Positions 28,056 through 37,398 of a stretch of 64,000 nt of DNA are shown here, piece by piece. The stretch spans positions 157,590 to 221,589 of the forward strand of contig NZ_LNQC01000080.1 of the NCBI RefSeq assembly GCF_001651855.1, given 5' to 3'. This stretch comes from Sinorhizobium americanum. Lineage in GTDB: Bacteria > Pseudomonadota > Alphaproteobacteria > Rhizobiales > Rhizobiaceae. The notes below the pieces were generated by a model. That model was not told where the DNA came from, made no database searches, and worked only from the letters and a program-made list of their open reading frames with translations. The position numbers were made by a program, and so were the translations under genes. Each line of letters starts with the position of its first letter. The first letter of the stretch is position 1.

Positions 28056-28079
28056 CGTTATACCCTGACAAATATCACG
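28056..28079. promoter_or_regulatory. Candidate ModE-type Mo-box upstream of modA
   Basis: CGTTATA-N10-TATCACG is an imperfect inverted repeat (one mismatch) ending 16 bases before modA. It resembles the CG-TATA half-sites of ModE operators, and a modE-like gene lies at the other end of the operon. Further half-site-like ATATAGCG occurs at 28030. Confidence 0.4.
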
Positions 28080-28095
28080 AGAGATGGAGACAGGC

Positions 28096-28896
28096 ATGCT
28101 CAAGGGACGGAGAGAGTGGATCAAGGGCTTCGGGTTGTCCGGCTTGATGCTGGCGCTCGGCATGACTTTGGCGGGCGCGGCATTCGCCCCCGCCCAGGCA
28201 GGCGAGAAGGTAATGGTATTCGCTGCGGCGAGCCTGAAGAATGCACTCGACGAGATCAACGCCAAATGGAAAGAGGAAACCGGCAAGGAGACGACCGCCT
28301 CCTATGCGGCAAGCTCGGCGCTCGCAAAGCAGATCGAACAGGGCGCGCCCGCCGATATCTTCATCTCGGCCGATCTCGCCTGGATGGATTACCTTGCCGA
28401 GAAGAAGCTGATCAAGGACGAAACCCGCTCCAACCTGCTCGGCAACCGTATCGTTCTCGTTTCCGGCAAGACCGACGCCGCGCCTGTCGAGATCAAGCCG
28501 GGCCTGGACCTTGCCGCTCTTCTCGGCGACGGACGCCTCGCGATGGGCGCCGTCGATTCGGTTCCGGCCGGCAAATACGGCAAGTCGGCACTCGAAAAGC
28601 TCGGCATTTGGCCGACGGTCGAAGCAAAAGTCGCGGGAGCTGAAAGCGTGCGCGCCGCCCTGCTTCTCGTTTCGCGCGGCGAGGCCCCCTATGGCATCGT
28701 CTACCAGACAGACGCGGCCGCCGATCCGGGCGTGAAGGTGGTCGGAACCTTGCCCGAAGACAGCCACCCGTCGATCATCTACCCGATCGCGATCACGGCC
28801 GAGAGCAACCCGGACGCCGCGGCCTATCTTGAATTCGTCAAGTCGCCCAAGGCCGCAGCACTTTTCCAGGCACAGGGATTTATCGTGCGTGAATAG
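28096..28896 (+). CDS. modA: Molybdate ABC transporter, periplasmic binding protein
   Basis: A 266-residue secreted binding protein with a signal peptide (basic WIKG, hydrophobic core GLMLALGMTLAGAAFA, cleavage near APAQAG). Family features are VFAAASLKNALDEI with the oxyanion-binding Ser, YAASSALAKQIEQGAPADIFISAD, and PYGIVYQTDA. It captures molybdate in the periplasm and hands it to ModB. Start ATG 28096 follows GGAGACA; an ATG at 28084 is possible. First gene of modABC. Confidence 0.95.
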   Translation: MLKGRREWIKGFGLSGLMLALGMTLAGAAFAPAQAGEKVMVFAAASLKNALDEINAKWKEETGKETTASYAASSALAKQIEQGAPADIFISADLAWMDYLAEKKLIKDETRSNLLGNRIVLVSGKTDAAPVEIKPGLDLAALLGDGRLAMGAVDSVPAGKYGKSALEKLGIWPTVEAKVAGAESVRAALLLVSRGEAPYGIVYQTDAAADPGVKVVGTLPEDSHPSIIYPIAITAESNPDAAAYLEFVKSPKAAALFQAQGFIVRE

Positions 28897-28998
28897 GGTC
28901 TTGCGCCACTGGCCTTCGACCGGGCAGAAGGTTTTCGCGTCGTGCGTCTAGTTTCGGCGAGGCGCCTCTGTGATACGGGAGCACGAAATTTGGAATGG

Positions 28999-29691
28999 AT
29001 GGCCTTGAGCGACGCGGAATGGACGGCCGTCCGGTTGAGCCTGCGGGTGGCAACGGTCGCGATGCTTTCGAGCCTGCCGGTCGCACTTCTCGTCGCCATG
29101 GCATTGGCACGCGGTCGCTTCTGGGGCAGGTCGATCCTGAACGGCATCGTGCACATGCCGCTGATCCTGCCGCCGGTCGTCACCGGCTTTGTGCTGCTCC
29201 TGCTGTTCGGCCGGCGCGGACCGATCGGCGCCTTCCTCGCCGACAATTTCGGCCTTGTCTTCTCCTTCCGCTGGACCGGTGCGGCGCTCGCCTGCGCCGT
29301 CATGGGCTTTCCGCTGATGGTGCGCAGCATCCGGCTGTCGATCGAAGCGGTCGACCGCAAGCTGGAGGACGCCGCCTCAACGCTCGGCGCCAATCCGATC
29401 TGGGTTTTCCTGACCGTGACCGTGCCGTTGATCCTTCCCGGCATCGTCACCGGCATGATCCTTTCCTTCGCCAAGGCGATGGGCGAGTTCGGGGCGACGA
29501 TTACCTTCGTCTCCAACATCCCGGGCGAGACGCAAACGCTTTCCGCGGCGATCTACAGCTTCACCCAGGTGCCGGGCGGCGACGCCGGCGCCATGCGGCT
29601 CGCCATCATCTCCATCATCCTTTCGATGACGGCGCTCATGCTGTCGGAATTGCTCGCCGCCGCTGCTGCGCGACGGACGGTCGCCGCATGA
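28999..29691 (+). CDS. modB: Molybdate ABC transporter, permease
   Basis: A 230-residue inner-membrane permease with about five to six helices and the EAA loop (EDAASTLGANPIWVFLTVTVPL). MPLILPPVVTGFVLLLLFG is a family signature. The start is uncertain: ATG 28999 or TTG 28990. The stop overlaps the modC ATG by four bases. Confidence 0.93.
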   Translation: MALSDAEWTAVRLSLRVATVAMLSSLPVALLVAMALARGRFWGRSILNGIVHMPLILPPVVTGFVLLLLFGRRGPIGAFLADNFGLVFSFRWTGAALACAVMGFPLMVRSIRLSIEAVDRKLEDAASTLGANPIWVFLTVTVPLILPGIVTGMILSFAKAMGEFGATITFVSNIPGETQTLSAAIYSFTQVPGGDAGAMRLAIISIILSMTALMLSELLAAAAARRTVAA

Positions 29692-30755
29692 GCCTCGAGG
29701 TCGAAGCCAGCCACCGGATCGGCTCATTTGCCATCGACGCCGCCTTCCGCTCGGAGGGCGGCGTGACGGCGCTTTTCGGCCGTTCCGGCTCCGGCAAGAC
29801 CTCGCTGGTCAATATCGTCGCCGGGCTGCTGCGACCCGATCGTGGCCGCATCGTGCTCGACGGCGACGTTATCGCCGACAGCGGGAAGCGGCTCTTCACC
29901 CCCGTTCACCGCCGGCGCTTCGGCTATGTCTTCCAGGAGGCCCGGCTCTTTCCGCATCTGAGCGTCCGCCACAATCTCGCCTATGGGCGCTGGTTCGCCG
30001 GTGCCGGCAAATCCGCCTCCGAGTTCGCCAAAATCGTCGAGATGCTCGGCATCGGGGATCTGCTCGAGCGTCGTCCTTCGACTCTCTCTGGCGGCGAGCG
30101 CCAGCGCGTCGCCGTCGGGAGGGCGCTGCTTGCTACTCCGCGGCTGCTGCTGATGGACGAGCCGCTCGCCGCCCTCGACGAGGCCAGAAAGGCGGAGATC
30201 CTGCCCTATATCGAGCGGCTCCGCGACGAGACGAAGATACCGATCGTCTATGTCAGCCATTCCGTCGCGGAGGTGGCGCGGCTGGCGGAGCGCGTGGTGG
30301 TGATCGAGGACGGCCGGGTCAAGGCATCCGGCACGGCCTCCGTGATTCTCAACCAGCCGGCAGCCGCCATCGCGCGGCGCGAAACCGGCGCCCTGGTCGA
30401 AGGCGCGGTCGAAAGCCATGACGCCCAGCACAGGTTGACGGTCGTGCGGGCCGGCGAATGCCTGATCCGCATACCGCATCTCGTCTCCGCGCCGGGCAAT
30501 CGCCTCCGCCTTTACATCGCCGGGCGCGACGTGATGCTCGCCACGACGAAACCGGAAGGAATCAGCGCCCTCAACGTCCTGATGGGAACGATCGTCGACC
30601 TTTCACCGGCGCAGGAGGGCAGCGTCGACGTGCGCGTCGATTGCGGCGGCAATGTCATCGTCTCCCGCATCACCGCCCTCTCCCGCGATGCGCTCGGACT
30701 TGAGCCCGGGAAGCCCGTCCACGCGATCATCAAGACGGTCGCGCTGGACTATTAG
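29688..30755 (+). CDS. modC: Molybdate ABC transporter, ATPase
   Basis: A 355-residue ATPase with Walker A (GRSGSGKTS, about residues 31-39), signature LSGGERQR, Walker B LLLMDEPLAALD and switch His in VYVSHS. The C-terminal ~65 residues form the Mop/TOBE molybdate-binding domain (SALNVLMGTIVDLSPAQEGS). Its last four bases overlap the convergent modE-like gene. Confidence 0.95.
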   Translation: MSLEVEASHRIGSFAIDAAFRSEGGVTALFGRSGSGKTSLVNIVAGLLRPDRGRIVLDGDVIADSGKRLFTPVHRRRFGYVFQEARLFPHLSVRHNLAYGRWFAGAGKSASEFAKIVEMLGIGDLLERRPSTLSGGERQRVAVGRALLATPRLLLMDEPLAALDEARKAEILPYIERLRDETKIPIVYVSHSVAEVARLAERVVVIEDGRVKASGTASVILNQPAAAIARRETGALVEGAVESHDAQHRLTVVRAGECLIRIPHLVSAPGNRLRLYIAGRDVMLATTKPEGISALNVLMGTIVDLSPAQEGSVDVRVDCGGNVIVSRITALSRDALGLEPGKPVHAIIKTVALDY

Positions 30756-31180
30756 GACGGCTGCGCAGGTCGTTTCGGGGATGCGCTTTCCGTTCGGTGC
30801 GATGCTTCGCCGGATCGCGCCGCTTCCAGCCAATCGAGGTCCTCCGCGATCGCCTCCCTGGTCCTCGCTTCCATCCCCCGAAAGCGCTCGATCAGCGTCT
30901 CGCCGAAGACGGTAAGCGCCGCACCCCCGCCCTGCTTGCCGCCGCGCTGCGACTCGACTGCGGGCTCTTTGAACATTCGGTTGAGCGCATCGACCAGCAG
31001 CCAGGCGCGCCGGTAGGACATGTCCATCGCGCGACCGGCGGCGGAGATCGAGCCGGTCTCGCGGATCAATTCGAGAAGCATGATCTTGCCGCGCCCGAGG
31101 CGATCCTCGGGCGGGAAATCGATGCGCAGGACGGGGTGTAGCTCATTGTCGGCTTCGGGCATGCGCCGCAGCATAGACAT
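30752..31180 (-). CDS. modE: ModE-type winged helix DNA-binding protein without Mop domain
   Basis: About 142 residues. The helix-turn-helix is GSISAAGRAMDMSYRRAWLL, followed by the wing GGKQGGGAALT, both typical of the N-terminal domain of ModE. The C-terminal molybdate-binding Mop repeats of full ModE are absent, so molybdate sensing, if any, must occur differently. ATG at 31180 is used; 31162 and 31207 are alternative starts without clear ribosome-binding sites. It is convergent with modC, so it probably regulates the operon from its own promoter. Confidence 0.82.
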   Translation of the reverse strand: MSMLRRMPEADNELHPVLRIDFPPEDRLGRGKIMLLELIRETGSISAAGRAMDMSYRRAWLLVDALNRMFKEPAVESQRGGKQGGGAALTVFGETLIERFRGMEARTREAIAEDLDWLEAARSGEASHRTESASPKRPAQPS

Positions 31181-31207
31181 TGCGGCAGGCGGCGAAAAGG
31201 CCTGCAC

Positions 31208-31945
31208 TCAGAGGCTCATGCCGCCGTCGACCACATGCACATGGCCGGTCGTATAGGCCGAAGCGTCGCTGGCGAGATAGACGGCGAGGGCAGCGATTTC
31301 CTCGGGCGTGCCAAGCCGGCCCATCGGCTGGCGGGCGATGAAGGCGGCGCGCGCCTCCTCGTAATTGCCCTGCGCCCGCATCCGTTCCTCGAGCGACGGC
31401 GATTGCACGGTGCCGGGCGCAATGGCGTTGCAGCGAATGCCCTTGCCGATGTAGTCGATCGCCACCGACTTGGTGAGGCCGATGACCGCCGCTTTGCTCG
31501 CGGAATAGACGAAGCGGTTCGGCACGCCCATCGGCACGCCGGCGACCGACGACATGTTGATGATCGAGCCGCCGCCTTTTTCGAGCATGCCCGGCAGCAA
31601 GGCGCGGATCATCCGGAACATCGATTTGACGTTCAGGTCGAAGGCGAAGTCGTAGTCCTTCTCGCTCGTCTCCAGGATCGTGCCGGCATGGACGAAGCCG
31701 GCGCAGTTGAAGAGGACGTCGACGGGACCGGTGCGCGCGGCAAAATCGGCGATTGCCGCTTCGCTCAATACATCGAGCTTCGCGACCTCGATACCGACGG
31801 CCGCAAGCTCGGCGAGCTTGTCCTCGTTGACATCCGTCGCGATGACCGACGCCCCTTCCCGGCTGAACGCCTCGGCCGCCGCGCGGCCGATACCTTGTGC
31901 CGCAGCCGTGATCACAGCACGCTTGCCCGCAAGAAGTCCGCTCAT
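31208..31945 (-). CDS. Short-chain dehydrogenase/reductase (DHRS6-like)
   Basis: A 245-residue classical SDR: the NAD-binding TAAAQGIGRA near residues 12-21, Asp after strand 2 (ATDVNEDKL) favouring NAD, NCAG in the middle, and catalytic Ser plus YSASK. Overall similarity is to the DHRS6-type 3-hydroxybutyrate dehydrogenase or 2-keto-3-deoxy-L-fuconate dehydrogenase group; the substrate is not assignable. The ATG at 31945 gives the standard start. Confidence 0.82.
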   Translation of the reverse strand: MSGLLAGKRAVITAAAQGIGRAAAEAFSREGASVIATDVNEDKLAELAAVGIEVAKLDVLSEAAIADFAARTGPVDVLFNCAGFVHAGTILETSEKDYDFAFDLNVKSMFRMIRALLPGMLEKGGGSIINMSSVAGVPMGVPNRFVYSASKAAVIGLTKSVAIDYIGKGIRCNAIAPGTVQSPSLEERMRAQGNYEEARAAFIARQPMGRLGTPEEIAALAVYLASDASAYTTGHVHVVDGGMSL

Positions 31946-32194
31946 TATCCGCCCCATCGAACCGGTATGATTGTCAGCGGGGGCCTGCTCTGCGGCCCCG
32001 CATCTCGCTTCTCAACAGACATCGAAGCCTGCGGGCCTGTCAAGCGGGTACTTCGTATTTTTATCGAAAAAAGACAGAACCCGGCGATGATAGAGCTGTG
32101 CATGACGAGCCGCAGCGGTCTCCTGCAAGCTTGATCCCGGCGGCCGAAAAATGCAGCGATAGAAGACCGCCCCTGCCCTTCTGCGAGAACTACG

Positions 32195-33526
32195 ATGCCT
32201 GGCCCCACCCTTGATCCCGTCGTCACCGACCCGTCGCTGCCGCGCAAAGCAGATGTCGTCATCATCGGCGGGGGTATCATCGGCGTCAGCGCGGCGCTTT
32301 TCCTCGCCGAGCGCGGCGTCAAGGTGGTGCTCTGCGAAAAAGGCGTGCTAGCCGGCGAACAGTCGAGCCGCAACTGGGGCTGGGTGCGGGTCATGGGCCG
32401 CGACCGGCGCGAGATCCCGCTGGCGATGGCATCGCTGAAGATCTGGGACACGCTCGATCGGCGGGTCGGTGGCGAAACCGGATTTCGCCGCAGCGGCATC
32501 CTCTATATCTCCGAGACCGAGCAGGACATCGCCAATCGCGATGCCTGGCTGGCGCTTGCCAAACCGCATGGCGTCGATAGTCGACAGATCGGCCCCGAAG
32601 AGACCGAAGCTCTGATGGCCGGCGCCGCAATCCGCTACAAGGGCGCACTCTACACGCCGAGCGACGGCAGGGCCGAGCCGCAGAAGGCCGTGCCGGCGAT
32701 CGCGGCTGGAGCCCGCCGCGCCGGTGCGACGATCGTCACCGCTTGCGCCGTGCGCGGCATCGAGAAAAGTGGCGGACGGGTGAGCGCGGTCATCACCGAG
32801 AAGGGCCGCATCGAAACGGCGGCGGTCGTGCTTGCCGGCGGCGCCTGGTCGCGGCTTTTCTGCAAGGGGCTCGGCATCCGCCTGCCGCAGTTGAAGGTGC
32901 GCAACACCGTGCTCAGGACCGCGCCGGTCGAGGGCGGGCCGGACGGCGCCGGCGCAACGGGAACCTATGCCTACAGGAAACGCCTCGACGGCGGCTATAC
33001 GATCGCCACCGCCGGTGTGAACCTGCATCCGTTCGTCCCCGACAGCCTGGCTTTTTTCCGTGACTTCCGGCCGGTGCGGAAGGCCGACCCGGACTCGGTC
33101 CAGGTGGGCTTCAGCGCCCAGAGCTGGCGCGAACTGTTCGAGATCACGCCCGTTCCGCTCGACCGCCCGGGCGCCTTCGAGCGGCACCGAGTTCTCGATC
33201 CGCAACCGAATGCGCGCTCGGTCCTGCGCACCCTTGAGGCGGCGAGACGTGCGTTGCCGGCGCTGCGGCAGGTCGAGCCGGTGCAGATCTGGGCCGGGCT
33301 GATCGACGTCACGCCCGATGCGGTGCCGGTCATTTCGCACGCCGACGCACTTCCCGGCCTCGTCATCGCCACCGGCTTTTCCGGCCATGGCTTCGGCATC
33401 GGGCCCGGTGCAGGACACCTCGTGGCGGACCTTGTCACCGGCGACAGACCGATCGTCGATCCCAGCGAATTTCGGCTGTCGCGATTCTCGGACGGCACGC
33501 CGATCGAGATCGCACCGCCCGTCTGA
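32195..33526 (+). CDS. FAD-dependent oxidoreductase (DadA/glycine oxidase-like)
   Basis: A 443-residue DAO-family flavoprotein. The FAD motif VVIIGGGIIGVSAALFLAE is at residues 21-39, EQSSRNWGWVR (a flavin-contacting motif in this subgroup) at about 55-65, and GFSGHGFGIGPG near the end. The substrate is unknown; it is clearly distinct from the shorter paralogue at 5776. Divergent from the SDR gene; the intergenic gap contains the promoters of both. Confidence 0.85.
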   Translation: MPGPTLDPVVTDPSLPRKADVVIIGGGIIGVSAALFLAERGVKVVLCEKGVLAGEQSSRNWGWVRVMGRDRREIPLAMASLKIWDTLDRRVGGETGFRRSGILYISETEQDIANRDAWLALAKPHGVDSRQIGPEETEALMAGAAIRYKGALYTPSDGRAEPQKAVPAIAAGARRAGATIVTACAVRGIEKSGGRVSAVITEKGRIETAAVVLAGGAWSRLFCKGLGIRLPQLKVRNTVLRTAPVEGGPDGAGATGTYAYRKRLDGGYTIATAGVNLHPFVPDSLAFFRDFRPVRKADPDSVQVGFSAQSWRELFEITPVPLDRPGAFERHRVLDPQPNARSVLRTLEAARRALPALRQVEPVQIWAGLIDVTPDAVPVISHADALPGLVIATGFSGHGFGIGPGAGHLVADLVTGDRPIVDPSEFRLSRFSDGTPIEIAPPV

Positions 33527-33864
33527 GAGCGATTTTCCCAAACCGATCGCGAAAGAAAATTACGCGCTGCCGGGGCACGGTCACGGCTCCGCGATCAGTC
33601 CGGCGCGGACGCCGGCATGAATCTGTCTTTCTTCATCCGGACGTTCGGCTCGCTGCCGAAAACCCTTCATCAAACCCCGAACTCATGGCAGTCTGTGGCT
33701 GTAACCCTTTGGGAGAACGAGGGTTGTCTATGACTGCACTGCCCGAGGCGCAGGAGCGCCCCGGGCAATCGCCGATGGTCATGGACGTCGCACGACCGCG
33801 AGACCATTCGCTCAGCGGTTGACCTCTGTGCGATGCGCAATCCGGAAGGGAGGCCGGAACCTGC
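33527..33864. other. Intergenic region upstream of bkdA1, no gene seen
   Basis: About 340 bases without a convincing gene. It presumably holds the bkd promoter. GGGAGG just before the bkdA1 ATG is a good ribosome-binding site. The bkd activator BkdR (Lrp family) known in other bacteria is not adjacent. Confidence 0.5.
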
Positions 33865-35097
33865 ATGGATGAATTCAGCCGACTGAGTCTGCATGTCCCC
33901 GAACCGGCCGTCCGGCCCGGTGATCAGCCCGATTTCTCCAACGTCAAGATTCCGAAGGCGGGGTCAGTGCCGCGGCCCGAGGTCGATGTGGAGCCCGAAG
34001 CGATCCGCGATCTCGCCTACTCGATCATCCGGGTGCTCAACCGCGAGGGAGAGGCAGTCGGCCCCTGGGCCGGTCTGCTCTCGGACGAGGAGCTGCTGAC
34101 GGGTCTTCGGCACATGATGATGCTGCGCGCCTTCGACGCCCGAATGCTAATGGCGCAGCGCCAGGGCAAGACTTCCTTCTACATGCAGCATCTCGGCGAG
34201 GAAGCAGTGAGCTGCGCCTTCAGAAGAGCGCTCCGCAAGGGCGACATGAATTTCCCGACCTATCGCCAGGCGGGGCTGCTGATCGCCGATGATTACCCGA
34301 TGGTCGAGATGATGAACCAGATCTTCTCGAACGAGCTGGATCCCTGCCACGGGCGGCAGCTGCCGGTCATGTACACGTCGAAGGAGCACGGCTTCTTCAC
34401 CATTTCCGGCAACCTCGCCACCCAATATGTCCAGGCGGTCGGCTGGGCGATGGCGTCGGCCATCAAGAACGACACCCGGATTGCCGCCGGTTGGATCGGC
34501 GACGGCTCGACGGCCGAGTCGGATTTCCACTCGTCGCTGGTGTTCGCCTCCACCTACAAGGCGCCGGTCATCCTCAACATCGTCAACAACCAATGGGCGA
34601 TCTCGACCTTCCAGGGCATCGCCCGTGGCGGTTCCGGAACCTTTGCCGCCCGCGGCCTCGGCTTCGGCATTCCGGCGCTGCGCGTCGACGGCAACGACTA
34701 TCTCGCCGTCTATGCGGTGGCGCGTTGGGCCGCGGAGCGGGCGCGGCGCAATCTCGGCCCGACGCTCATCGAATACGTGACTTACCGGGTCGGAGCGCAC
34801 TCGACCTCCGACGATCCGAGCGCCTACCGGCCGAAAACGGAATCGGAGGCCTGGCCGCTCGGCGACCCGGTGCTCAGGCTGAAGAAGCACCTGATCCTGC
34901 GCGGCGCCTGGTCCGACGAGCGGCATGCGCAGGCCGAGGCGGAGATCATGGATCAGGTGATCCAGGCGCAGAAGGAGGCCGAAAGCCACGGCACGCTGCA
35001 TGCCGGCGGCAGGCCCTCTGTGCGCGATATTTTCGAGGGCGTCTATGCCGAGATGCCGCCGCATATCCGCCGCCAGCGGCAGAAGGCAGGGTACTGA
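33865..35097 (+). CDS. bkdA1: Branched-chain 2-oxoacid dehydrogenase E1 alpha
   Basis: A 410-residue thiamine-diphosphate-dependent decarboxylase subunit that acts on 2-oxo acids from Val, Leu and Ile. The ThDP/Mg motif GDGSTAESDFHSSL ... NNQWAIST is intact, as is the phosphorylation-loop-like YRVGAHSTSDDPSAYR. GGGAGG precedes the ATG. It is the first of four genes (E1 alpha, E1 beta, E2, E3) in tight succession. Confidence 0.95.
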   Translation: MDEFSRLSLHVPEPAVRPGDQPDFSNVKIPKAGSVPRPEVDVEPEAIRDLAYSIIRVLNREGEAVGPWAGLLSDEELLTGLRHMMMLRAFDARMLMAQRQGKTSFYMQHLGEEAVSCAFRRALRKGDMNFPTYRQAGLLIADDYPMVEMMNQIFSNELDPCHGRQLPVMYTSKEHGFFTISGNLATQYVQAVGWAMASAIKNDTRIAAGWIGDGSTAESDFHSSLVFASTYKAPVILNIVNNQWAISTFQGIARGGSGTFAARGLGFGIPALRVDGNDYLAVYAVARWAAERARRNLGPTLIEYVTYRVGAHSTSDDPSAYRPKTESEAWPLGDPVLRLKKHLILRGAWSDERHAQAEAEIMDQVIQAQKEAESHGTLHAGGRPSVRDIFEGVYAEMPPHIRRQRQKAGY

Positions 35098-35098
35098 C

Positions 35099-36112
35099 AT
35101 GGCCAGAATGACGATGATCGAAGCAGTGCGCAGCGCCATGGACGTCTGTATGGGGCGAGACGAGGACGTCGTCGTCTTCGGCGAGGACGTCGGCTATTTC
35201 GGCGGCGTCTTCCGCTGCACCCAGGGGCTCCAGGCGAAATACGGCAAGACCCGCTGCTTCGATGCGCCGATCAGTGAATCCGGCATCGTCGGCACCGCCA
35301 TCGGCATGGCGGCCTACGGGCTGAAGCCCTGTGTCGAGATCCAGTTCGCCGATTACATGTATCCGGCTTATGACCAGCTCACCCAGGAGGCGGCCCGCAT
35401 CCGCTACCGCTCGAACGGCGACTTCACCTGTCCGATCGTCGTGCGCATGCCGACCGGCGGCGGCATCTTCGGCGGCCAGACCCACAGCCAGAGCCCGGAA
35501 GCGCTCTTCACCCATGTCTGCGGCCTCAAGGTCATCGTGCCGTCGAACCCCTATGACGCCAAGGGCCTGCTGATCTCGGCAATTGAGGATCCGGACCCGG
35601 TGATGTTCCTGGAGCCGAAACGGCTTTATAACGGCCCCTTCGACGGCCATCACGAGCGCCCGGTGACCCCGTGGTCGAAGCACGAGCTCGGCGACGTGCC
35701 GGAGGGGCATTATTCTATCCCGATCGGCAAGGCGGAAATCCGCCGCAAGGGATCGGCCGTCACCGTGATCGCCTATGGGACGATGGTGCATGTGGCGCTC
35801 GCCGCCGCGGAGGAAACCGGCATCGATGCGGAAGTCATCGATCTGCGCAGCCTGCTGCCGCTCGATCTCGACACGATCGTGCAATCGGTCACCAAAACCG
35901 GGCGCTGCGTCGTCGTGCATGAGGCGACGCTGACCTCGGGCTTCGGGGGCGAACTCGTCGCGCTCGTCCAGGAGCACTGCTTCTACCACCTCGAAGTCCC
36001 GGTCGTCCGGGTGACCGGCTGGGATACGCCCTACCCGCATGCCCAGGAATGGGACTATTTCCCCGGTCCGGCGCGCGTCGGCCGCGCGCTCACCGAAGCG
36101 ATGGAGGCCTGA
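35099..36112 (+). CDS. bkdA2: Branched-chain 2-oxoacid dehydrogenase E1 beta
   Basis: A 337-residue E1 beta subunit: VVVFGEDVGYFGGVFRCTQGL with the conserved Glu, FADYMYPAYDQ, and the transketolase C-terminal domain (VIDLRSLLPLDLDTI). The ATG is one base after the bkdA1 stop. Confidence 0.95.
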   Translation: MARMTMIEAVRSAMDVCMGRDEDVVVFGEDVGYFGGVFRCTQGLQAKYGKTRCFDAPISESGIVGTAIGMAAYGLKPCVEIQFADYMYPAYDQLTQEAARIRYRSNGDFTCPIVVRMPTGGGIFGGQTHSQSPEALFTHVCGLKVIVPSNPYDAKGLLISAIEDPDPVMFLEPKRLYNGPFDGHHERPVTPWSKHELGDVPEGHYSIPIGKAEIRRKGSAVTVIAYGTMVHVALAAAEETGIDAEVIDLRSLLPLDLDTIVQSVTKTGRCVVVHEATLTSGFGGELVALVQEHCFYHLEVPVVRVTGWDTPYPHAQEWDYFPGPARVGRALTEAMEA

Positions 36113-36116
36113 CGCC

Positions 36117-37391
36117 ATGGGCGAATTCATCATCAAGATGCCGGATGTCGGCGAAGGCGTCGCCGAGGCCGAGCTCGTCGAGTGGCACGTCAAGCCGGGC
36201 GACCCGGTGCGCGAGGACATGGTGCTCGCCGCGGTCATGACCGACAAGGCGACGGTCGAGATCCCCTCGCCGGTCACCGGCAAGGTCCTCTGGCTCGGCG
36301 CCGAGATCGGCGACACGGTCGCCGTAAAGGCACCGCTGGTGAGGATCGAGACCGCCGGCGAGGCTGGCGAACCCCCGCCGGACAGCGTTCCGGAGGCGCT
36401 TGCCGAAGCCGTGCTGGAAGAGCCCGTCGCAGTCTCCGCGCCACCGGCCCCCAAGGCGCCGCCTAAGCTTGAGAAGGTCGAGCCCCGACCGGCGCCACGC
36501 GAGGCGGCAGACATCGCGAAGAAGCCGCTGGCTTCGCCGGCAGTCAGGCTGCGCGCCAGGGAGAGCGGCGTCGATCTCCGGCAGATGATCGGCACCGGGC
36601 CGGCCGGGCGTATCACCCATGAAGATCTCGATCTCTTTATCAGCCGCGGCGCCGAACCGCTGCCCGCCCAGGTCGGCCTCGTCCGCAAGACGGCGGTCGA
36701 GGAGATCAAGATCGCCGGCCTGCGGCGGCGGATCGCCGAGAAGATGTCGCTCTCCACCTCGCGCATTCCCCACATCACCTATGTCGAAGAGGTGGACGTG
36801 ACGGCGCTCGAGGATCTGCGGGCGACAATGAACCGCGACCGCAAGCCCGACCAGCCGAAGCTGACGATCCTGCCCTTCCTGATGCGGGCACTAGTGAGGA
36901 CCGTCGCCGAGCAACCGGGCGTCAATGCCATTTTCGATGATCACGCCGGCATCGTCCATCGTCACGCGGCCGTCCATATCGGCATTGCCACCCAGACGCC
37001 CGCCGGCCTGACCGTGCCGGTCGTGCGCCACGCCGAGGCACGGGGGATCTGGGATTGCGCCGCGGAATTGAACCGGCTGGCCGAAGCGGCCCGGACCGGT
37101 ACCGCGACGCGCGACGAACTGATCGGCTCGACGATCACCATCTCTTCGCTCGGCGCGCTTGGCGGCATCGCCTCGACGCCGGTTATCAACCATCCGGAAG
37201 TGGCGATCGTCGGCGTCAATAAGATCGCCGTGAGGCCCGTTTGGGACGGGTCGCAGTTCGTGCCGCGAAAAATCATGAACCTGTCGTCGAGCTTCGACCA
37301 CCGCGTCATCGATGGCTGGGACGCCGCCACCTTCGTGCAGCGCCTGAAGACGCTGCTCGAAACGCCGGCTCTGATTTTTGTTGAAGGGTGA
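36117..37391 (+). CDS. bkdB: Branched-chain 2-oxoacid dehydrogenase E2 (dihydrolipoyl acyltransferase)
   Basis: A 424-residue E2: a single N-terminal lipoyl domain with the lipoylated Lys in MTDKATVEI (about residue 44), a Pro/Ala-rich linker, a peripheral subunit-binding domain (SPAVRLRARESGVDLRQMIG) and a catalytic domain ending with SFDHRVIDGWDAA, which holds the catalytic His and Asp. It starts four bases after bkdA2. Confidence 0.95.
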   Translation: MGEFIIKMPDVGEGVAEAELVEWHVKPGDPVREDMVLAAVMTDKATVEIPSPVTGKVLWLGAEIGDTVAVKAPLVRIETAGEAGEPPPDSVPEALAEAVLEEPVAVSAPPAPKAPPKLEKVEPRPAPREAADIAKKPLASPAVRLRARESGVDLRQMIGTGPAGRITHEDLDLFISRGAEPLPAQVGLVRKTAVEEIKIAGLRRRIAEKMSLSTSRIPHITYVEEVDVTALEDLRATMNRDRKPDQPKLTILPFLMRALVRTVAEQPGVNAIFDDHAGIVHRHAAVHIGIATQTPAGLTVPVVRHAEARGIWDCAAELNRLAEAARTGTATRDELIGSTITISSLGALGGIASTPVINHPEVAIVGVNKIAVRPVWDGSQFVPRKIMNLSSSFDHRVIDGWDAATFVQRLKTLLETPALIFVEG

Positions 37392-37398
37392 CGCGACC

